From positions 1 through 64,000 of the forward strand of contig CAJAFV010000037.1 in assembly GCA_903939115.1 (NCBI GenBank): 64,000 nt of DNA, read 5' to 3'. Shown one piece after another: positions 36,503 to 46,228 of this stretch; positions within the stretch are counted from its first letter, which is position 1; each line of letters begins with the position of its first letter. A program made the position numbers and the translations under genes. The DNA is from an uncultured Geobacteraceae bacterium (GTDB taxonomy: Bacteria > Desulfobacterota > Desulfuromonadia > Geobacterales > Pseudopelobacteraceae). The notes beneath the pieces are model-generated. The model was not told the origin of the DNA, did no database searches, and was given only the letters and a program-made list of their open reading frames with translations.

Positions 36503-37309
36503 ATGACCACCACGACACCTGACATCCTGAAAAAAATTATTGTTCATAAACGGGAAGAGGTAATTGCCGCTAAGGCTGCCGCATCAATCAGTGAATTGAA
36601 TTCGCGCATACGCGATCTGGAGGACATCCCCCGAGGTTTTGAACGTCACCTCCGCGAGGCGATAGCTTCGAATTGGACGGCCATAATTGCCGAAGTCAAA
36701 AAAGGCTCCCCCAGCAAAGGGATAATCCGGGCTGATTTTGATCCGCTGGAGATAGCCACCATCTACCAGAACAATGGCGCCACCTGCCTCTCGGTGCTCA
36801 CCGACGAGAAATTTTTCCTGGGACATCTCCGCTATCTGGCGCTGATTCGCGAGGCGGTATCTCTCCCGCTATTACGCAAGGACTTTATCTGTGATCAGTA
36901 CCAGATCTACGAGGCCCGTGCTGCCGGGGCCGACGCAATCCTTCTTATCGCCGCTATGCTCGATCTTAATCAGTTACGCGATTTTTTCAGTGTGGCTCAG
37001 GAGATTCATCTGGATGTGCTTCTGGAAGTTCATGATGAAGCCGAAATGGAGAAGGCGCTGCAGAGTGATTGCACGCTTATCGGTGTCAACAACCGCAACT
37101 TGAGAACATTTGAAACCGATCTTGGCACGACTGCCCGCCTGGCCCGTATGATGCCGTCTAATCGTGTACTTGTCGCGGAGAGCGGCATGAACAGCCGGGC
37201 TGATATCGTGCGACTGCGCTCTGACGGCGCCGGAGCTTTTCTGATCGGCGAATCGTTAATGCGGGAGGACGATATTGGCACGAAACTACAGGAACTACTA
37301 AACGACTGA
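36503..37309 (+). CDS. trpC: Indole-3-glycerol-phosphate synthase
   Basis: The 268 aa TIM barrel has IIAEVKKGSPSKGII, FDPLEIATIYQNNGA, LLRKDFICDQYQI, GVNNRNLRTFETDL and VAESGMNSRADI with the expected catalytic Lys and Glu. It cyclises CdRP to indoleglycerol phosphate. It follows trpD in one operon and precedes a small membrane protein by 25 bases. Confidence 0.96.
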   Translation: MTTTTPDILKKIIVHKREEVIAAKAAASISELNSRIRDLEDIPRGFERHLREAIASNWTAIIAEVKKGSPSKGIIRADFDPLEIATIYQNNGATCLSVLTDEKFFLGHLRYLALIREAVSLPLLRKDFICDQYQIYEARAAGADAILLIAAMLDLNQLRDFFSVAQEIHLDVLLEVHDEAEMEKALQSDCTLIGVNNRNLRTFETDLGTTARLARMMPSNRVLVAESGMNSRADIVRLRSDGAGAFLIGESLMREDDIGTKLQELLND

Positions 37310-37334
37310 ACGAACGAGAAAAGGGGGGGACCGG

Positions 37335-37565
37335 ATGGCTAAAATTCAGGGAATCGGTTTCGCTGTTGTCGCTTTTGCACTCTACATTATCGGCGGTTTT
37401 GGCACTTTTGGTGGCCTGGCCTTGATATTTTTGATGAAGAATAAAGATCTGTTGGGTTGGGGTGAAGGACGGGCGATCGGCTACCTCTTTTTTTGTGTCG
37501 GTCTCTGCCTCTCAATCTTCGGAGTTCTTTTGATGCGCATCTTCAGAAACCGCGGTTTCAGCTGA
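37335..37565 (+). CDS. Small two-helix membrane protein
   Basis: The 76 aa protein has two hydrophobic helices (about 8-33 and 48-68) separated by KNKDLLGWGEGRA, and a short basic tail, so both ends are predicted inside the cell or both outside. I do not recognise a family. A purine-rich GGGGGGA site precedes the ATG and it lies close after trpC. Confidence 0.65.
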   Translation: MAKIQGIGFAVVAFALYIIGGFGTFGGLALIFLMKNKDLLGWGEGRAIGYLFFCVGLCLSIFGVLLMRIFRNRGFS

Positions 37566-37571
37566 AACCGC
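37552..37571. terminator. Perfect stem overlapping the end of the small membrane gene
   Basis: GCGGTTTC-AGCT-GAAACCGC forms an 8 bp stem with optional pairing of AGCT. Weak T-rich sequence follows. It lies between convergent transcripts and could serve both. Confidence 0.6.
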
Positions 37572-37653
37572 AGTTTCTGGTATTTTAACCCTTTCAACCC
37601 GATTGTAGACATTTTCTCTCATGCCTGTTTCCGTTTTTTACCGTCTTCACCCT

Positions 37654-39198
37654 TCACCTGTCCAGCATCTCCCGCACCTTCCGTAACAGTTCAAACGGTT
37701 TAACCGGCTTCATAATCAGATCGACGCCAGTCTCAAGTTCGCCCCGGTTTCGTATAAAATCGGCGGTATAGCCGCTTGTAAAGAGCACCCTGGCCTCAGG
37801 CTGAAGGTGCCGGATCTCCTTGCACGCCTCCATGCCGCTTTTATGTGGCATGATCAAATCCATGAGAATGAGCTTGATCTTTGAGCCGTTCACCTTGAAT
37901 GTGTCCACCGCCTCCTGACCATCAAAGACACAGATGACCTCGTAACCGAATTGTGTCAGAATCGTCTCCACAACCTTACGGACCGAGTCATCATCCTCTG
38001 CCACAAGGATCGCCTCTGTCCCCCCTTGGGGCTGTTCCAATACAATGTCCACTTTTTCAGATGCAACTTCTATCTCAAGAAGCGGGATATATATCTTGAA
38101 GGCAGTGCCCTTGCCCGGCTCGCTGTAGACATAGACAAAACCGTTGTGCTGATTGACGATCCCATGCACGATTGCCATACCGAGGCCGGTACCTTTGCCG
38201 ACTTCCTTGGTAGTAAAGAACGGTTCAAAAATCCTGTTTTTGGTCTCCTCATCCATTCCGACTCCGGTGTCAGACACGCAAATGACGCCATAACGTCCCG
38301 GATTGCCTAAACCGTGACTGTATACAAAAGATTCATCGATTTCCTGAAAAAAGGTTTCTATGGTTAATGTTCCTCCAACAGGCATTGCATCACGGGCATT
38401 CGTCGCCAGATTCATAAGGACCTGCTCCATCAGCCCGGTATCAGCCATGACCCGAAGATTCACATCATGGTAAATGGATTTCAGATGGACATCTTCACCG
38501 ATGATGCGGACGAGAAATTTCTCTACGTGTCGTACAAGGTCATTGAGACTAACCGGCTTGGTGTCCAGCACCTGTTTACGGCTGAACGCCAGTAGGCTCC
38601 GGGTCAACTGCAACGCCTTTTCAGCCGCCGAACTGATATGCTCAATAGCCCCTTTTACCGAGTCATCTAAAATCGGCTTCATCTTCAGCAAGTCGCAATA
38701 CCCCATGATGACGGTCAGAACATTATTGAAATCGTGCGCCACCCCGCCGGCCAGCTCGCCAACAACTTCCATCTTCTGAGATTGGCGCAGCTGTTCCTCG
38801 GCTCTCCGGCACTTGCTGCGGTCCTCAACATCCCGGATCTCCCGCTCGATAGCGGGTGTCAGCCGTGCAAGATTCCCCTTGATGATATAGTCGTTCGCTC
38901 CGGCTCTCATCGCCTCCACAGCGCTCTCCTCACCGACTTTTCCCGATACGATAATGAAGGGTATGTCACGCCGGCTTTCCTGCAAAATCCGCAGAGCATT
39001 CAGACCGCTGAAATGCGGCATGACAAAGTCAGAAATGACAAGATCCCACGTTTTAGCGGCAAGAGCGCTCTTCATCGCTTCTGGCGTATCGACCCGCTCG
39101 GAGTCGAGGTCATAGCCATTTTTTGTCAATTCGCGCTCAAGCAGCAGAGCATCATCCTCGGAATCTTCAATGATCAGCAAACGAAGTGGGGTGGACAT
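37654..39198 (-). CDS. Hybrid sensor: receiver - histidine kinase - receiver
   Basis: The 514 aa protein has an N-terminal receiver (residues 1-125; phospho-Asp in [13 protein letters not shown]), a dimerisation/phosphoacceptor helix with [13 protein letters not shown], an ATPase domain ([31 protein letters not shown]) and a second receiver ([25 protein letters not shown]). No membrane segment is present. The ATG at 39198 with AAGGAG upstream is preferred to an earlier one. Its N-terminal receiver is a near-duplicate of that at 43768-44934. Confidence 0.88.
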   Translation of the reverse strand: MSTPLRLLIIEDSEDDALLLERELTKNGYDLDSERVDTPEAMKSALAAKTWDLVISDFVMPHFSGLNALRILQESRRDIPFIIVSGKVGEESAVEAMRAGANDYIIKGNLARLTPAIEREIRDVEDRSKCRRAEEQLRQSQKMEVVGELAGGVAHDFNNVLTVIMGYCDLLKMKPILDDSVKGAIEHISSAAEKALQLTRSLLAFSRKQVLDTKPVSLNDLVRHVEKFLVRIIGEDVHLKSIYHDVNLRVMADTGLMEQVLMNLATNARDAMPVGGTLTIETFFQEIDESFVYSHGLGNPGRYGVICVSDTGVGMDEETKNRIFEPFFTTKEVGKGTGLGMAIVHGIVNQHNGFVYVYSEPGKGTAFKIYIPLLEIEVASEKVDIVLEQPQGGTEAILVAEDDDSVRKVVETILTQFGYEVICVFDGQEAVDTFKVNGSKIKLILMDLIMPHKSGMEACKEIRHLQPEARVLFTSGYTADFIRNRGELETGVDLIMKPVKPFELLRKVREMLDR

Positions 39199-39222
39199 AA
39201 AGGTGCTCCTTAAAGTCAAAAC

Positions 39223-39299
39223 AAATTCCCCTCAATCTCCCTTTAAAGAGGGGGAGACTCTAAGTTCCCCACTTATTAAAGGGGGGCCAGGGGGGATTT
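39223..39299. repeat. Inverted C-rich/G-rich repeat element
   Basis: AAATTCCCCTCAATCTCCCTTT at the left (39223) and a G-rich reverse-complement-like arm ending GGGGGATTT pair imperfectly. The right arm matches the widespread bacterial intergenic repeat class with CCCCCCTGGCCCCCC. No ORF. Confidence 0.6.
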
Positions 39300-39304
39300 G
39301 CCGT

Positions 39305-39742
39305 TTATCTCACCGGCGGTTCATTCAGCATCAACCAGTACAGCCCCAGATTCTGAACCGCTTCGTTAAACTGGACGAAATCAACCGGTTTGCGGATATA
39401 GCTGTTGCAGCCGTTCTTATAGGCGGTGGCGATGTCCTGTTCCTCCTTTGATGACGTCAGGATCACCACCGGGACATGCGCCGTCTTCTCTGAATCGCGT
39501 AAACGACGCAATACCTCCAGGCCGTCAATCTTCGGCAGCTTCAGATCAAGCAGAACCACCGCCGGCAGGTTATCGCTGTTATGCCCGGCATCGCTGCCGA
39601 CGCCAAGCAGGTAATCAAGCGCTTCGGCACCGTCCCTGGCCACAACCAGTTCATTCAGGATCTTGTTCTTTTTGAGTGCGCGCCGGGTTAATTCTTCGTC
39701 ATCGGCATTGTCTTCCACCAGCAGAATCCATTTGTTTTCCAT
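39305..39742 (-). CDS. Single-domain response regulator (Rcp1-like)
   Basis: The 145 aa receiver has LLVEDNADDEEL, an insertion before the phospho-Asp (VVLLDLKLPKIDG), VILTSSKEE and YIRKPVDFVQF. This long form resembles Rcp1-type partners of phytochrome-like kinases. It is 12 bases after the 956 aa kinase and is the natural phosphate acceptor. Confidence 0.88.
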   Translation of the reverse strand: MENKWILLVEDNADDEELTRRALKKNKILNELVVARDGAEALDYLLGVGSDAGHNSDNLPAVVLLDLKLPKIDGLEVLRRLRDSEKTAHVPVVILTSSKEEQDIATAYKNGCNSYIRKPVDFVQFNEAVQNLGLYWLMLNEPPVR

Positions 39743-39754
39743 GATTGACTCCTT

Positions 39755-42625
39755 TCATTTATAACCCACCGTAAACCAGAACGTTGCCCCCTGGTCCACC
39801 GCACCCTCGGCCCAGATCGTGCCGCCGTGCCGATGGATGATGTGCTGTACCAGTGTCAAGCCAACGCCGGTGCCGGGGAATTCCAGTTCGGTGTGCAATC
39901 GCTGAAAAGTAATGAACAGCTTATCCACATATTTCATATCGAAACCGGCTCCATCATCACGCACAAAATAAGCCGTTTTTCCGGCGACATCGGAGACCCC
40001 GAACTCGATGCGTGCCTCCGCATGACCGCTGGTGAATTTCCAGGCGTTGCCGAGCAAATTCTCCAGCACCAGCGTCAAAAGCCGGGGGTCTCCTTTAGTG
40101 ACAGCACCATCTTTTATGACGAATTTCACCTTCCGTTGCTGATCGGTACGGCGCAACTCTTCTGCAATCGAAACAGCCAGAGCGCTCAGGTTGACCGTTT
40201 CAGAAGTCAACTCCGCTCTGGTGACACGCGACAGCTTCAGAATATCATCGATAAGCTGCGCCATTTTCTGCGTGGCCGCTCGCACTCGCCTGAGATAATC
40301 TTTCCCCTCATCGTTCAGCTTGTCTCCGCAGTCTTCCAGAAGCGCCAGACTGAAGCCGTCTATACTCCGCAGAGGCGCGCGCAGATCGTGAGAGACGGAA
40401 TAGGCAAAAGACTCCATCTCCTGATTGGCCTCCTTCAACTGCATTGTCCGTTCGGACACCCGCTGTTCCAGTTCGGAATTCAGTTTGTGAATCTGATCCT
40501 CAGCCTGTTTCTGTTCTGAAATATCCCGGGATATGCCAAAAAGGCCGATGAGTTTTCCGTTTGAATCCAACAAGGGGCCTCTTGTTGTCAGAAACATCAC
40601 ATTTTCGCCGGATGCGACAGGTATCTTATCTTCGTTGGTTCTGACTGCGCCCTCTTCAATTACTTTGCGGTCTTCCTCAATGACGCTCTTCGCAATATCC
40701 GGCGGAAAAAGGAAATAGTCATCCTTGCCCAGTAAATCTGTCTCACTCTTGCCGACATATTTTTCAGCAGCAGCATTGAAAAGCTTGTACTGCCCCTCAA
40801 GATCTTTCACATAGATGGCATCCGGAATGCCATTGAGGATGCAGTTCAGAAATATTTGGTTCTCCAGCAGCGCTTCTTCAGCCTTGATTCGTTCGGTAAT
40901 ATCGCGATGGAACCCCAAAATATACTTTTCATCACCAATGACAACCAGGTTTACTGATACTTCAAGAGGAATCTTATCACCGTTTTTGCAATAGTGCTCG
41001 ACCTCAAACGTCATCGGTTCTCCCGCAAACAACCGTTGAAGGCGTGCGGGCGCAAGTCGGGCGCTTTCCGGGGTGTCAAGGTCTTTGAGACCCATCATAA
41101 GCAGTTCCTCAACAGTGTATCCATGCATCCTGGCAAACGACGCGTTTAAAGAGACTATGATGTTATTAGAAGAGAGAATAAAAATACCATCTGTTGCGTT
41201 TTCAAATAATGCCCTGAATTTTGCTTCGCTCTTGCGCAGCTGCATATCTCCATTTTTGCGCTCGGTGATGTCCTGCACTGTCACGGCCAGTCCGTTGCCG
41301 GAGCGCACGAGCCTTCTCTTTGCCCACTCGATCTGCAGCGTGCTCCCGGACGGTGTTCTTGTTTCATCTTCATAGAAGCCTGATACCATTGCCCCGCGGA
41401 AAATGGTCATCAATTTATCGAAAAACGCCGCAGGGTATAAAGAGGAGAGTTTCCTTTGCAGGAGCAGCATTTGCACGGTGCCGTAGAACTCAGCACCACG
41501 CTCGTTGCAATCGACCAGCATGAAGTCGGCGATGGCGCCGTTCTTGTCACACAGCGCCTCATACATATAAAAGCCTTCGTTCCCCCCTTCCGTGGCAACC
41601 CGATAGGCCTTGCGCACCTCCTCATCCTGATGTTTTTTCCTGACCAGCCGTGCGGACATTCCTGCCGCCGCAGAAGCAAACAGGAACAGTATAATGCTTC
41701 CCGAGATCGCCACTGTCCTGTCGGTCGCCCAGGTTTTCTGATAGGGCGCAAAATATTCCTGTTCGGAGAGTCCCACCATGACAACCAGCGGATACTCTTT
41801 CAGCGTTTTCCAGGCGACATAACGCGACTGTTTGTCGCTAAACCACTGTTCTCCGCTCAGATATGAGGCGCCTTCCGGTGAGCTGAACAGTGGAACGGCG
41901 CGTAACACGGCGGACATTGGATCTTGCGTTGCATTCCCGTTTACTGCTGAACGAAGAGTCCCGTCCAGACCTACCGCCATCAGTACCCCCGTCTTACCCG
42001 GAAATGATCCGGCATTGAAGGCGGTAAGGTACGGGGGGGCAAAGGAAACCAGCGCGACCCCGTCAAACGCTCCTAGCGGGGTGTTCAACCGGCGCGTAAA
42101 CGGGATGGCGGGTTTGCCTGTTGCACGCGACACCACTGGTTTTCCTACCAGGAGCGTGTCCGAGTCGTCGTTTTTATGGTAGACAAAGTAATCCCTGTCT
42201 GTATTGGAGACGTTCTGCGGGTTGTCGAGGATAGTTGTTGCCGGCATGCCTTCCCGGTTGAGAATCAGCACATTGACGATCTGGGGGTTGCGAAAAAGCC
42301 CGCCCTGCGACAACTCCTTCAGAGGTAAATTCCCGCGCGACTTTTCCCAGCCGTACTGCAATTGCAGCGTGATTTGATTTGCCTGTTCGATGGCCTGGAC
42401 GAGAAAGTGAGCGTAGTCATTGCACAGTGCCGAGGCTTCCTGCAGCACTTTCTTTTCGCACGCCCGCTTCTCGGCATCGATCTTCGAGATGGTCCAGTAC
42501 CAGAGCCCCATTGCCAGAATAAGGCAGAGGAGAGGCCACGCGAGAATGTGCAGAATACCGCTCCTGAAGAATCCAGAGCTATAGATTGTGCGTCTGGTAT
42601 GAGTGTTCAAGTCATCATTGGACAT
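39755..42625 (-). CDS. Membrane sensor histidine kinase with Cache-like and three PAS domains
   Basis: The 956 aa protein has a membrane helix near 22-44, a periplasmic Cache-like domain (about 45-300, NTDRDYFVYHKN), a second helix near 303-325, PAS domains near 345-460, 465-590 and 595-715, a coiled coil, the phosphoacceptor in YSVSHDLRAPLRSIDGF and an ATPase domain (NLLGNAWKFT, DDGAGFD, GTGVGLTLVQ). The kinase core is of the bacteriophytochrome/Cph1 type. It is 5 bases after a periplasmic binding-protein gene and before the Rcp1-like receiver. Confidence 0.88.
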   Translation of the reverse strand: MSNDDLNTHTRRTIYSSGFFRSGILHILAWPLLCLILAMGLWYWTISKIDAEKRACEKKVLQEASALCNDYAHFLVQAIEQANQITLQLQYGWEKSRGNLPLKELSQGGLFRNPQIVNVLILNREGMPATTILDNPQNVSNTDRDYFVYHKNDDSDTLLVGKPVVSRATGKPAIPFTRRLNTPLGAFDGVALVSFAPPYLTAFNAGSFPGKTGVLMAVGLDGTLRSAVNGNATQDPMSAVLRAVPLFSSPEGASYLSGEQWFSDKQSRYVAWKTLKEYPLVVMVGLSEQEYFAPYQKTWATDRTVAISGSIILFLFASAAAGMSARLVRKKHQDEEVRKAYRVATEGGNEGFYMYEALCDKNGAIADFMLVDCNERGAEFYGTVQMLLLQRKLSSLYPAAFFDKLMTIFRGAMVSGFYEDETRTPSGSTLQIEWAKRRLVRSGNGLAVTVQDITERKNGDMQLRKSEAKFRALFENATDGIFILSSNNIIVSLNASFARMHGYTVEELLMMGLKDLDTPESARLAPARLQRLFAGEPMTFEVEHYCKNGDKIPLEVSVNLVVIGDEKYILGFHRDITERIKAEEALLENQIFLNCILNGIPDAIYVKDLEGQYKLFNAAAEKYVGKSETDLLGKDDYFLFPPDIAKSVIEEDRKVIEEGAVRTNEDKIPVASGENVMFLTTRGPLLDSNGKLIGLFGISRDISEQKQAEDQIHKLNSELEQRVSERTMQLKEANQEMESFAYSVSHDLRAPLRSIDGFSLALLEDCGDKLNDEGKDYLRRVRAATQKMAQLIDDILKLSRVTRAELTSETVNLSALAVSIAEELRRTDQQRKVKFVIKDGAVTKGDPRLLTLVLENLLGNAWKFTSGHAEARIEFGVSDVAGKTAYFVRDDGAGFDMKYVDKLFITFQRLHTELEFPGTGVGLTLVQHIIHRHGGTIWAEGAVDQGATFWFTVGYK

Positions 42626-42630
42626 GCTGC

Positions 42631-43737
42631 TTATTTCACTCCCCAGATTTTCCGGTATCTGTCCCGGTAACCGTTATCAGGATCGAACTCGTTGCGTTGG
42701 CCGCCGTCGAATGTGACATTGGCAGGTGTCACCAGGTGAACCGGGGTCGAATAACCGCTCGCCTTCTGTCCGGCAAACGCGCGGTTGAGTTCGTCAACGG
42801 CCTGCCAGCCATGAAGTCTCAGAGGTTCGGCGACCGTTCCGATCTGATAGCGCTTCTTGCTGATCCGCTCGAAGGCCGGTTCACTGCCGTCCCCGGCGGA
42901 GATGTTCCGCGGATAGCCGCTGCCGGGGATGGCGGCAGCAATAAGGCTGGGGGACATAGCATCGAAGAAGAGATCGTTAATCCCGATGGAGTAGGTCCAT
43001 CTCTTGCCATAGTTCTGCAGCAGCAAGGCGGTGCGCTGCGGCATGGCTTTGTGAGTATCTTTCAAATCGATGGTGTCAACCTGGAGCACACTGCATCCTT
43101 GACACTTGCGAAGCGTGTCGATCATGGCGTTTGCCTTTACGTCGGAGAGCGGGTGAATGCCTTTAAAGATGACCACGCCGGCAGTACCGTTGGAGTCGGC
43201 CACGGCATACATTGCAGCGGCCTTGCCAATTTCCTCGGGATCGGTGGATATATTAATAACGATAGGCAGGTCGCGGATCGACCCGGGTTTACCCGCAGAA
43301 TGCCAGCCGACGATCTTGATCCCTTTGGCGGCGATCTCCCTGATGACCTCAGCCTGATCCTGGGCGTCGATCGTGCCGAGGATGATGCCGTCCGGCTTGA
43401 GGTCGGCCGCCTGCTTCAGGGCATCCCTTCTCCCTTGCGACGTCCCCTGTCCGTCGATCAGGCGGAAGTTCCAGCCGATGGCCTTGGCCGCCTCCGCCGC
43501 CCCCTGGCCGACACCCTTGGCCCCGCCGTTGTGCTGGTCGTTGGAGACATAGATGACGGACTTGCCCTTCTGGGCGCGGGGCCCGGAGGTTGGCCCATCC
43601 CAGGGAGGATTGGGCTTGGAAACGAGGGCGGTATAGTGCTTCGCCTCGGCAACGTATGCATCCTGCGCAACCGCCAAACTGTACAGCAGTGTGGTAGCAA
43701 TCCCGATTATCCCTATAAAGAACGGCTTGTTTTTCAT
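42631..43737 (-). CDS. Periplasmic sugar-type substrate-binding protein without transporter
   Basis: The 368 aa protein has a signal peptide (GIIGIATTLLYSLAVAQ) and a RbsB-like type 1 periplasmic fold (VIYVSNDQHNGGAKG, PDGIILGTIDAQDQAE, VINISTDPEEIGKAAAMYA, WTYSIGIND). No permease or ATPase is near. Its stop is 5 bases from the kinase gene that has a periplasmic sensor domain, so it probably presents a ligand to the kinase, as LuxP does for LuxQ. Confidence 0.8.
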   Translation of the reverse strand: MKNKPFFIGIIGIATTLLYSLAVAQDAYVAEAKHYTALVSKPNPPWDGPTSGPRAQKGKSVIYVSNDQHNGGAKGVGQGAAEAAKAIGWNFRLIDGQGTSQGRRDALKQAADLKPDGIILGTIDAQDQAEVIREIAAKGIKIVGWHSAGKPGSIRDLPIVINISTDPEEIGKAAAMYAVADSNGTAGVVIFKGIHPLSDVKANAMIDTLRKCQGCSVLQVDTIDLKDTHKAMPQRTALLLQNYGKRWTYSIGINDLFFDAMSPSLIAAAIPGSGYPRNISAGDGSEPAFERISKKRYQIGTVAEPLRLHGWQAVDELNRAFAGQKASGYSTPVHLVTPANVTFDGGQRNEFDPDNGYRDRYRKIWGVK

Positions 43738-43767
43738 AGCCTTCTCCTTTATATGCAGTTCCCCGTT

Positions 43768-44934
43768 TTACACCTCTATCCTGAACTCAGCTCCGCCATC
43801 CACATTGCAGGCAGTCAGATGACCAGCCATATTCTGCTCGATAATCACCTTGGACATGTACAACCCGATGCCGATTCCCCTGTCAGGAGCTCGGGTGGTG
43901 AAATACGGATCAAATATTTTGGGCAGTACTTCATCCGCAATGCCGCCGCAATTGTCGCGGATATACAGCACTGAACGCCCGTTCTCAACGGTAATACGGA
44001 TGAAGATGTGCGGATCAGTGATTTTGCGTTCGAGTGCCGCTTCACGGGAATTGGCAATAATATTAAGCACTGCCTGAGCGTATTCGTTCTGATAACCGAT
44101 GGCGTTCACCTCATCGTTGCCCTCAATTGCAATCTGGATATTTTTGTTACTCAATGATGCCGCAACCAGCGCCATGGCACTATTAACGCTCTTCTTAATG
44201 CAAAATTCGCGTTTCTCCTTATCCTCACGGAAAAAATTGCGAAAATCATTGATAGTGCCGGACATGTGCAGGAGGACTGCCATCGCCTCCCTTATGTCGC
44301 TATGCATTACCTCACCAGTGAGTGTTCCTGAGTCATACTCCAACTGCAGGTTTTGAATGATGAGGGCGACATTATTAAGCGGGTTACGCCACTGGTGGGC
44401 GATGTTGCCGATCATCTCGCCCATGGCCGCCAGACGGCTCTGCTGTATCAGAATCTGGTCTTTTCGGCGCACGTCGGTGACCATCTCAACAACACGTGCT
44501 TCCAGGGTTTTATGCAACAGGGCAAGCTCTTCATCCGCCTGCCGACGTTTGCGGCGGTTCTCCGCTTCTGAAATTTCGCGCTCAATGGCAGGCGCCAGTC
44601 GGGCAAGATTCCCTTTCAGGATATAGTCGTGAGCCCCGGCTCTCATGGCTTCCACCGCAGTCACTTCACCAATATTACCCGATACGATAATGAAGGGGAT
44701 GTCTCTGTCACTCTCTTTCAGCATCCGTAGTGCGGCCAGACCGCTGAAGCGGGGCATGACATAATCGGAAACAACAACATCCCACGCCCCCGCCGCCAAT
44801 GCGCTCTGCATACCCTGCGGGGTGTCAACACGCTCGCAGTCTGGATCATAGCCGTTTTTTGTGAGTTCCCGAATAAGCAGCAGCGCATCATCCTCGGAAT
44901 CTTCAATAATCAGCAAGCGAAGTGGGTTGGACAT
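43768..44934 (-). CDS. Receiver-histidine kinase fusion
   Basis: The 388 aa protein has a receiver (VVVSDYVMPRFSG) that is highly similar to the first receiver of 37654-39198, a coiled coil, a phosphoacceptor helix with IGNIAHQWRNPLNNVA and an ATPase domain (NIIANSREAAL, IRDNCGGI, GIGIGLYMSKVII). No membrane segment. The ATG at 44934 with GGAG upstream is used. It lies 30 bases upstream of the binding-protein gene, so the kinase-binding-protein-kinase-receiver genes form one operon. Confidence 0.88.
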   Translation of the reverse strand: MSNPLRLLIIEDSEDDALLLIRELTKNGYDPDCERVDTPQGMQSALAAGAWDVVVSDYVMPRFSGLAALRMLKESDRDIPFIIVSGNIGEVTAVEAMRAGAHDYILKGNLARLAPAIEREISEAENRRKRRQADEELALLHKTLEARVVEMVTDVRRKDQILIQQSRLAAMGEMIGNIAHQWRNPLNNVALIIQNLQLEYDSGTLTGEVMHSDIREAMAVLLHMSGTINDFRNFFREDKEKREFCIKKSVNSAMALVAASLSNKNIQIAIEGNDEVNAIGYQNEYAQAVLNIIANSREAALERKITDPHIFIRITVENGRSVLYIRDNCGGIADEVLPKIFDPYFTTRAPDRGIGIGLYMSKVIIEQNMAGHLTACNVDGGAEFRIEV

Positions 44935-45016
44935 TATGGTGCTCCTGGTATTGTTGGCGGCATTTACATTCAAAAACGTTTGTTCTCACTTGATGACGTC
45001 AGGATCACTATCGCCA

Positions 45017-45298
45017 CTACCGTTTCAATGATCCCATTGTCACATGACAGGCACCACAATTTGTATTTCGACCTTCATTGAGCAGGTCGTGGCAAATAAC
45101 ACAGCGCTTGTGCGCCCATTCCTTGCCAAAACCTGCTATTTTACCAACACTTTCATCATGGCATGCCGTGCAATTGCCTACTTTTTTGGTTTGATGCCCT
45201 TTGTGGTCGAATTTCACGCCATGCTTTAAAACAGGATCATCTGCAGCAGATACTGTGGTTGCAGACAACATCAGCAAGAGAACAATAATCGTCTTCAT
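45017..45298 (-). CDS. Periplasmic triheme cytochrome c7, PpcA-like
   Basis: The 93 aa precursor has a signal peptide (TIIVLLLMLSATTVSA, cut before ADDP) and three heme motifs, CTACH, CVICH and CGACH, with His residues as axial ligands in FDHKGHQ and EWAHKR. The FGKEWAH block aligns well with PpcA of Geobacter. These cytochromes carry electrons across the periplasm to outer-membrane conduits for metal reduction. The ATG at 45298 follows GGAG; an upstream ATG is part of that site. This is a strong hint for a Geobacter-type organism. Confidence 0.9.
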   Translation of the reverse strand: MKTIIVLLLMLSATTVSAADDPVLKHGVKFDHKGHQTKKVGNCTACHDESVGKIAGFGKEWAHKRCVICHDLLNEGRNTNCGACHVTMGSLKR

Positions 45299-45393
45299 AA
45301 TTTTCTCCATTAGATTTTTGAGGCTATACTCGAACTGATGTCATATCCCTAAGCCGACATAGCCGGAACCAAACAGGAAAATCAAAGACAATA

Positions 45394-45498
45394 GAACACG
45401 GATCAAATCTGATTTGAGCGGATTTTCACGGATTTTAAAACAACAAAAACGGGTTGAAATCTGCGTTAATCCGCTCAATCCGCGTCATCCGCGTTCAA
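45394..45498. repeat. Imperfect palindromic intergenic repeat
   Basis: AACACGGATCAAATC, GATTTGAGCGGATTTTCACG and their partial reverse complement (AATCCGCTCAATCCGCGTC, CCGCGTTC) form a long imperfect inverted repeat. The flanking 45311-45601 gap contains more ATCCGTG-type units and no gene. It belongs to a common interspersed repeat class. Confidence 0.65.
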
Positions 45499-45601
45499 TT
45501 TCAGTTGAAGTCTGCTCACGAATTGTAAAGACTCAAGTTGTAAGAGTCTAAAGTCAGGATTTTATCCGTGTAAATTCGTGGCTAAAACCGGTTCAGAATT
45601 A

Positions 45602-46012
45602 TTACAGTTTTTCAGGATTACCCGGCAGAACTTCGGTTACAGTCGTCCTCAAGGTGCCTTCCATGTTGTACACTCGAATCACCCCCGTTTTCTCGTCAAG
45701 GAACAGAGTGCCACAGCCGCTTTCCCAGGCTGAAGAGCTCCAGCTATTGCACATTTTTCCGTCATCAGACAGTTTCCAGGAACCTGAGGCTTTAAAATTT
45801 CCTGCTCGCCCATACATGGCGCCGTCTTCTTTGCGAAAAACATAGCTGTCATTGCCGCTTTTGCTGAGAAAGCGAGCGGTGTTGCCTATAAAGGTCTTAC
45901 TGATTTCCGGAGCAGAGAGTTGCCTGCCTATTGGTTGATCAGCATATACCATGGTACCGCCCACAACCAGAATAAGGGCTGATAGCCCTGCCAAACGAAG
46001 TATACCTTTCAT
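45602..46012 (-). CDS. Exported small protein, DUF995-like
   Basis: The 136 aa precursor has a signal peptide (GILRLAGLSALILVVGG, cut after VYA). The mature part has LSAPEISKTFIGNTARF, GSWKLSDDGKMCNSW and SGCGTLFLDEKTG, the pattern of DUF995-type proteins with two probable disulfide cysteines. The ATG at 46012 has AAGGAG. An in-frame ATG at 46078 also has a strong site but would add 22 residues before the signal peptide. Confidence 0.65.
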   Translation of the reverse strand: MKGILRLAGLSALILVVGGTMVYADQPIGRQLSAPEISKTFIGNTARFLSKSGNDSYVFRKEDGAMYGRAGNFKASGSWKLSDDGKMCNSWSSSAWESGCGTLFLDEKTGVIRVYNMEGTLRTTVTEVLPGNPEKL

Positions 46013-46228
46013 TGTAATCTCCTTTTTTGCTTCAAGGTACTCAGCCCCTGATGCCGGTAGTGTCGTTATTTTCTTCATGTTTCGTTCCTCCTCTCCTTTT
46101 TCATGCCAAGTTGGTGGAAAGAGTCTCAATGACAATTATAGAGAACAAATAGCTATAGTCTATTGGTGGAAACCCCCAAAAAGTGATTTTTTCTGTGGGA
46201 AGTATTGTGAGAGGGGGATGGTCGGAGG

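Noticed and set aside
42586..43974. Plus-strand frame of 462 codons opposite the binding-protein gene
   Set aside because: The minus strand has a signal peptide and a full RbsB-like fold; the plus frame has no domain.
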